From contig JBGVEN010000015.1 in the NCBI GenBank assembly GCA_045120135.1, positions 186,001-250,000 of the forward strand: a stretch of DNA of 64,000 nt. Reading direction: 5' to 3'. Below are positions 59,497 to 64,000 of the stretch, one piece after another. How positions within the stretch are numbered: position 1 is the first letter of the stretch; each line of letters starts with the position of its first letter. The stretch is from SIG440 sp045120135 (lineage in GTDB: Bacteria > Bacillota > Clostridia > Monoglobales > Monoglobaceae). A model generated the notes under the pieces. The model was given only the letters and a program-made list of their open reading frames with translations, searched no databases and had not been told where the DNA came from. A program made the translations under genes and the position numbers.

Positions 59497-59722
59497 TTTA
59501 ATTTCTCCTTTTTCGACATAATATCCATTCCTTTAATTGTAATTGTTACTTTAAAGTTTGTCAATACTAAGAATGTTGCAATTTTGTTAATTTTTCGTTT
59601 TAACTATTGTTTTTAATTAAAAATTGTGTTAGTATATAATGTGTATTTTTTGCATATTTTTCCTCTGACGGAATTTTCCTTTTCGCAGAGCTTTGAATAT
59701 TAATAAAACAGGAGGCGGTCAC

Positions 59723-61621
59723 TTGAAAAAACATTTAAAAGGACTTGGATTTTATGCAATCTTACTACTTATTATAATTACAATATTTACATTGACATCT
59801 ATGCCCGAAACAGGCGAGCAGTATATCTACTCTGACCTTCTTACAATGATTAAGGAGGGTAGGGTTGCCGAGCTTCAGGTTATCTCAACCGATGCAAATG
59901 TAAAGCTTACCGACGGAACAGAGTTCACCGTTGTTACACCCGGCTACACTGCAATCTACCTGAGCGCAGGTGCAGATATTGAAAGCCAGATTGCCGCAGG
60001 AACTTTAAAGGTTGACACACCCGTTCCCGCATCACCGCCTTGGTGGCTGAGCTTTTTGCCGTCTCTGGGCCTTATAATTATTATGATTGTATTCTGGGTT
60101 ATTTTTATGCGTCAGTCTCAAGGTGGAGGCCCCGGCGGCGCAATGTCCTTTGGCAAAAGCCGTGCAAAGCTTTTTGACGATAAGAACAAAAAGACCTTTG
60201 ACGATGTTGCAGGCGAGGATGAGGAAAAAGAGGAACTTCAGGAAATTGTTGAATTCCTTAAAAACCCCCAGAAGTTCCGCGACCTGGGTGCACGAATCCC
60301 CAAGGGTTTTCTGCTTGTAGGCCCTCCGGGAACAGGTAAGACTTTGCTTGCAAAGGCTGTTGCAGGCGAGGCAGGCGTGCCCTTCTTCTCCATTTCCGGT
60401 TCAGACTTTGTTGAGATGTTTGTCGGCGTGGGTGCTTCCCGTGTTCGTGACCTTTTTGACCACGCAAAAAAGGCAGCTCCCTGCATTATCTTTATTGACG
60501 AAATTGACGCCGTTGGCCGACAGAGAGGCGCAGGTCTCGGTGGCGGTCATGATGAAAGAGAACAGACCCTTAACCAGCTTTTGGTTGAAATGGACGGCTT
60601 TACTCTTAACGAGGGTGTAATTGTTATTGCAGCAACAAACCGTCCCGATATCCTCGACAGCGCACTTCTCCGTCCTGGACGCTTTGACCGTCAAGTTCTG
60701 GTTGATGCTCCTGATGTTAAGGGCAGAGAGGCAATCCTTAAGGTTCACTCAAAGGGTAAACCTCTTGCAGATGATGTTAAGCTTGACGTTTTGGCAAAGA
60801 CAACCGTTGGCTTTACCGGTGCTGATCTTGAAAATCTTATGAACGAGGCGGCACTCCGTGCAGCAAAGAATAACGCAAAGCAAATCACTATGGAGGACCT
60901 TGAAGAGTCCATTATGAAGGTTATTGCAGGTCCTGAAAAGAAGACCAGGATTATAACCGAGCGTGACAAGAAAATTACCGCATTCCACGAAGCAGGTCAC
61001 GCAGTTGTGGCAAAAATGCTGCCCACTCAGGACAGAGTTCATCAGATTTCAATTATTCCGCGCGGTCAGGCGGCAGGCTATACCTTATCACTCCCCAAGG
61101 ACGATAACACGCATATGTCCAAGACCGAAATGATTGAAGAAATCATTACTCTCCTCGGCGGTCGTGTGTCTGAGCAGCTGTTCCTTGAAGATATATGCAC
61201 CGGTGCATCAAATGACATTGAGCGTGCAACCGCAATTGCAAAAAATATGGTTGTGAAATACGGTATGAGCGAGGCTCTCGGCACACGCTCATTCGGCAGT
61301 AGCAACAACGAAGTATTTATTGGCCGTGATTTTGGCCATACTCAGGATTACAGCGAAGATGTTGCAGCAAAAATTGATGCTGAAATCAAGAGAATTATTG
61401 ACGAGTGCTATGCCCGTTGCTCTGAAATCCTCTCCGAGCAGGCTGATAAGGTTAAGAAAACAGCCGAAATGCTGCTTGAAAAGGAAAAGGTTGATGCTGA
61501 CGAATTCGAAGCGCTTTTTGAAGAAAAGGTCAGCGACACTGAAACTGTTGACAAGGCTACTGAGTCCTTGGTAACAGATATTAATGAAACTACCGACGGT
61601 GTTTCTGAAACACAAGAATAA
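59723..61621 (+). CDS. ftsH: ATP-dependent zinc metalloprotease FtsH
   Basis: A 632-residue membrane protease. Two N-terminal spans (about 7-26 and 108-130) bracket an extracytoplasmic domain; AAA+ module with Walker A GPPGTGKT, Walker B CIIFIDEIDAVG and the RPGRFDRQV second region of homology; zinc motif HEAGH with a later Asp/Glu. Degrades misfolded membrane and regulatory proteins. The start is TTG at 59723, with GGAGG 7 bases upstream; an ATG ten codons earlier has no ribosome site. Strong terminator after it. Confidence 0.96.
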   Translation: MKKHLKGLGFYAILLLIIITIFTLTSMPETGEQYIYSDLLTMIKEGRVAELQVISTDANVKLTDGTEFTVVTPGYTAIYLSAGADIESQIAAGTLKVDTPVPASPPWWLSFLPSLGLIIIMIVFWVIFMRQSQGGGPGGAMSFGKSRAKLFDDKNKKTFDDVAGEDEEKEELQEIVEFLKNPQKFRDLGARIPKGFLLVGPPGTGKTLLAKAVAGEAGVPFFSISGSDFVEMFVGVGASRVRDLFDHAKKAAPCIIFIDEIDAVGRQRGAGLGGGHDEREQTLNQLLVEMDGFTLNEGVIVIAATNRPDILDSALLRPGRFDRQVLVDAPDVKGREAILKVHSKGKPLADDVKLDVLAKTTVGFTGADLENLMNEAALRAAKNNAKQITMEDLEESIMKVIAGPEKKTRIITERDKKITAFHEAGHAVVAKMLPTQDRVHQISIIPRGQAAGYTLSLPKDDNTHMSKTEMIEEIITLLGGRVSEQLFLEDICTGASNDIERATAIAKNMVVKYGMSEALGTRSFGSSNNEVFIGRDFGHTQDYSEDVAAKIDAEIKRIIDECYARCSEILSEQADKVKKTAEMLLEKEKVDADEFEALFEEKVSDTETVDKATESLVTDINETTDGVSETQE

Positions 61622-61629
61622 CTACCTTG

Positions 61630-61667
61630 CAATGTGTATAAGGCAAAAGCCTTATACACATTGTTTT
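61630..61667 (+). terminator. Terminator of ftsH
   Basis: A perfect 15-bp stem (CAATGTGTATAAGGC / GCCTTATACACATTG, loop AAAA) followed by TTTT. Confidence 0.85.
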
Positions 61668-61683
61668 GCGTGAGGTGACAAAT

Positions 61684-63060
61684 ATGAAAAACAATTCAAA
61701 AAAACTTGGTGAAGAGCCGGTTTTAAAGCTGCTTTGGAGCTTCTCTGCTCCGGCAATCGTAGGTATGATTGTTAATGCAATCTACAATGTGGTTGACCGC
61801 ATTTTTGTAGGACAAGCCGTGGGCGACAAGGCACTTGCCGCACTATCGTTTGTTTATCCCTTTATGACCGCAATAATGGCGGCAGGTATGCTTGTGGGAC
61901 TTGGTGGAACAGCACTTGTTGCAATCAGTCTTGGTGAGGGCAACCGCGAAAAGGCAGAGAAAATCATAAACAACGTCTGCGTATTTGCTTTTATTCTGGA
62001 GCTGATTGTATCTATTCTGGGATATACATTTTTAAAACCGCTTCTCAGAATGTTCGGAACGCCCGATGGCGTAATTATGAACTATGCCTGTGATTATATG
62101 AATATTATCCTTGCCGGTTCAATCTTTCAGGGTGTTGGATTTGCCCTTAATGCGATTATCCGTTCCGAGGGCAATCCCAAAATGGCAATGGTATCAATGC
62201 TTGCCGGTGCAATCACAAACATTGTATTTGACTGGCTTTTGACTATGGTAATCCGTATGGGCGTTGTCGGTGCAGCAATTGCAACAATTTTAGGTCAGCT
62301 TGCAACAATGCTGTGGGTGCTTTTCTACTTTACTAAGAAAAGCTCGCTTCGTCTTAATCTCAAAGGTTTTCGTCCTGACTTTCAGCTTATCTCAAAAACA
62401 ATGTTCCTTGGACTTTCGCCGGCGCTTGTTCAATTTGCAATGGCAGCCGTGAACATAATCTACAACAATCTGCTTATCAGCTATGGCAATGCGGAGCTTG
62501 GTGCAGGCAACGGCGATATTGCAGTTTCGGCATTTGCGGTATATAACAGTGCAATGACCCTCGCCATTATGCCGATTTTCGGTTTTAACCAAGGTGTTCA
62601 GCCAATTGTTGGCTACAACTATGGTGCAAAAAACTATGACCGTGTACGAAAGGCAATGCTTTATGGCGTTAGTGCTGCAACAATCTTTGTTATTCTCGGC
62701 TTTGCGGTTATACATCTGTTCCCCGAACAGATTGTCCGTGCCTTTAATTCAAGTCCTCAGCTTATCCGACTTGGCAAGCAGGCACTTATTACCAACACAA
62801 TGGCTCTGCCTTTGGTTGGTGCGCAGATTATTTGCTCCAACTACTTCCAGTATATCAACAAGCCAAAGGCGGCTACCTTTTTCAGTCTTTCCCGACAATG
62901 TCTGTTTCTTATCCCCGCGCTTTTCATTATGCCACGGATATTTGGCTTAAACGGTATCTTCTACGCACAGCCGGTATCCGACCTGATTTCTGCCATAATC
63001 TCAATTACTTGTGCAGGTATTGCTTTAAAAAGTCTTGGCAAGGAGGATAAATTGCAATGA
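61684..63060 (+). CDS. MATE-family efflux transporter
   Basis: A 458-residue protein with about 12 membrane spans. Family marks: LLWSFSAPAIVGMIVNAIYN, VVDRIFVGQAVG, IIRSEGNPKMAM and FNQGVQPIVGYNYGAKNYDR. It belongs to the MepA-like branch (start EEPVLKLLWSFSAPAI), different from the MATE gene at 9830. The ATG at 61684 has GAGGTGA 5-6 bases upstream; an in-frame TTG at 61666 overlaps the terminator. It overlaps ispE by 4 bp. Substrate unknown. Confidence 0.92.
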   Translation: MKNNSKKLGEEPVLKLLWSFSAPAIVGMIVNAIYNVVDRIFVGQAVGDKALAALSFVYPFMTAIMAAGMLVGLGGTALVAISLGEGNREKAEKIINNVCVFAFILELIVSILGYTFLKPLLRMFGTPDGVIMNYACDYMNIILAGSIFQGVGFALNAIIRSEGNPKMAMVSMLAGAITNIVFDWLLTMVIRMGVVGAAIATILGQLATMLWVLFYFTKKSSLRLNLKGFRPDFQLISKTMFLGLSPALVQFAMAAVNIIYNNLLISYGNAELGAGNGDIAVSAFAVYNSAMTLAIMPIFGFNQGVQPIVGYNYGAKNYDRVRKAMLYGVSAATIFVILGFAVIHLFPEQIVRAFNSSPQLIRLGKQALITNTMALPLVGAQIICSNYFQYINKPKAATFFSLSRQCLFLIPALFIMPRIFGLNGIFYAQPVSDLISAIISITCAGIALKSLGKEDKLQ

Positions 63061-63911
63061 AAAGAGAACTTACCGTAAAATGTCCGGCAAAGGTCAACCT
63101 CTCGCTTGATGTGACGTCCCGACGTGAAGACGGGTACCATAATCTTGAAATGATAATGCACACAATTAAGCTTTTTGACACGCTCACCGTAATATGCGAG
63201 AACTCAGAGAAAACCGAAATCACCATTTCAAGCAATCTGAGCTATGTGCCAAATGATGAGAGAAATCTCTGCTACAAGGCGGCACAGCTTTTCTTTGACG
63301 AAACCGGACTTTCCGCAAAGGTTCATATAGACGCAAACAAAAAAATCCCCGTCGGGGCTGGGCTTGGTGGCGGCTCGTCCAATGCTGCCGGAACACTCAC
63401 CGCCCTCAACAAGCTTATGGGAAATCCTCTGTCGCAAGACAAGCTTGCCGAAATTTCAAAAAATATTGGTGCAGATGTGCCGTTCTTTATTTACGGCGGC
63501 TGTATGCTTGCCGAGGGTATTGGCGAAATACTTACACCTTTGCCTCAGCTTGAGGGAGTAACATTTTTAATCGCAAAACCCAATTTCGGTGTTTCAACGC
63601 CGTGGGTATACAAAAATCTGGTGTTGGACAGCAACACTCCGCACCCGAATACCAAAGCAGTTATCGAAGCAATAAAAGCAAATGACCTTGCCGCTCTTGC
63701 AAAGCACACAGGGAACACCCTTGAGTTTGTGACACTTAAACAATATCCCGAAATCAGCCGTTATAAGGAGTTTATGACAAAAAATGGTGCTGTTTACTCA
63801 CTAATGAGCGGAAGCGGCTCAGCAGTATTCGGCGTATATGACGACCACGAAAAAGCAAAAAAGGCCCTTGAGAAATTCAAGAGACTAACAAAACAAGTGT
63901 ATATAGCATAA
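63057..63911 (+). CDS. ispE: 4-diphosphocytidyl-2-C-methyl-D-erythritol kinase
   Basis: A 284-residue GHMP kinase of the MEP isoprenoid pathway; phosphorylates CDP-methylerythritol at the 2-hydroxyl. CPAKVNLSLDVTSRREDGYH near the start, ATP-binding PVGAGLGGGSSNAAGTL (about 98-114), and C-terminal YSLMSGSGSAVFGVYDD. Normal length. Start codon overlaps the MATE stop (ATGA), so translation is coupled; the ribosome site AAGGAGG lies inside the MATE gene. Confidence 0.96.
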   Translation: MKRELTVKCPAKVNLSLDVTSRREDGYHNLEMIMHTIKLFDTLTVICENSEKTEITISSNLSYVPNDERNLCYKAAQLFFDETGLSAKVHIDANKKIPVGAGLGGGSSNAAGTLTALNKLMGNPLSQDKLAEISKNIGADVPFFIYGGCMLAEGIGEILTPLPQLEGVTFLIAKPNFGVSTPWVYKNLVLDSNTPHPNTKAVIEAIKANDLAALAKHTGNTLEFVTLKQYPEISRYKEFMTKNGAVYSLMSGSGSAVFGVYDDHEKAKKALEKFKRLTKQVYIA

Positions 63912-63944
63912 AAAGATGCGTGAACTTTCGTTCACGCATCTTTT
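63911..63944 (+). terminator. Terminator of MATE-ispE
   Basis: A perfect 15-bp stem (AAAAGATGCGTGAAC / GTTCACGCATCTTTT, loop TTTC). The last 56 bases of the window hold no feature I can support. Confidence 0.88.
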
Positions 63945-64000
63945 GTGTTTTTATTCATTTGGTGTGGTTTAACTCCAAGCCTTATTTAAGTGTATATCCA

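Noticed and set aside
63945..64000. 3' end of a minus-strand gene at the window edge
   Set aside because: Two minus frames give only 5-9 codons before a stop; too short to support a call.

Overview
The window comes from a low-to-moderate GC endospore-forming Firmicute, most likely an uncultured gut-type Clostridia (Oscillospirales/Christensenellales-like). The basis is the sporulation genes spoVAD, spoVAE, spoIIP, gpr and a BofC-domain protein, the S-layer (SLH) proteins, TrmFO and type III glutamine synthetase, the strong Shine-Dalgarno sites, several TTG/GTG starts, and a very regular vegetative promoter form (TTGACA-N17-TATAAT or near it). No prophage, CRISPR array or intact insertion sequence was seen. 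The interest lies in an expanded gene family, a probable new structured RNA and several small repeat elements.

Layout. 1-1.2 kb: end of a spoVA operon. 1.2-8.2 kb: a 948-aa SLH protein, trmFO, an M14 peptidase and spoIIP, all on the minus strand. 8.3-11.2 kb: MATE exporter, TraX-like membrane protein and a TIM-barrel protein. 11.2-16.3 kb: flavodoxin, rlmD-queG-like-recR, then metK with a small stalk-domain protein. 16.4-17 kb: an ECF-transporter S component diverging from metK. 17-23.4 kb: an FAD oxidoreductase, then an AraC-controlled catabolic cluster (phosphotriesterase-like enzyme, two amidohydrolase-fold proteins of which one has lost its metal ligands, and a fucose/arabinose isomerase-like enzyme). 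23.6-25.4 kb: a small unknown gene, tRNA-Arg, a repeat-rich spacer, and a two-gene operon of unknown small or secreted proteins. 25.6-29.2 kb: rpmG-secE-nusG-rplK-rplA and, under an L10 leader, rplJ-rplL (rpoB does not follow). 29.4-37.3 kb: housekeeping and sporulation genes (ykvI-like, prmC, DUF1385, gpr, BofC-like, PBP1A, exoIII, thioredoxin).

37.4-51.5 kb is the most unusual block: four paralogous ~930-aa FG-GAP/VCBS beta-propeller proteins in tandem, each with its own promoter and none with a recognisable signal peptide. They are interleaved with a class II glutamine-amidotransferase-like protein and a D-2-hydroxyacid dehydrogenase. A 3'-end scrap of a fifth copy lies downstream of a hairpin-rich spacer.

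51.6-64 kb: typA, mscL, glnN-type glutamine synthetase, rpsT, tRNA-Trp with tRNA-derived debris behind it, a probable ~190-nt structured noncoding RNA, two tandem cyclophilins (one fused to SLH domains), ftsH, a second MATE exporter and ispE. Most transcription units end in clear hairpin-plus-T-run terminators, several of them shared by convergent genes.
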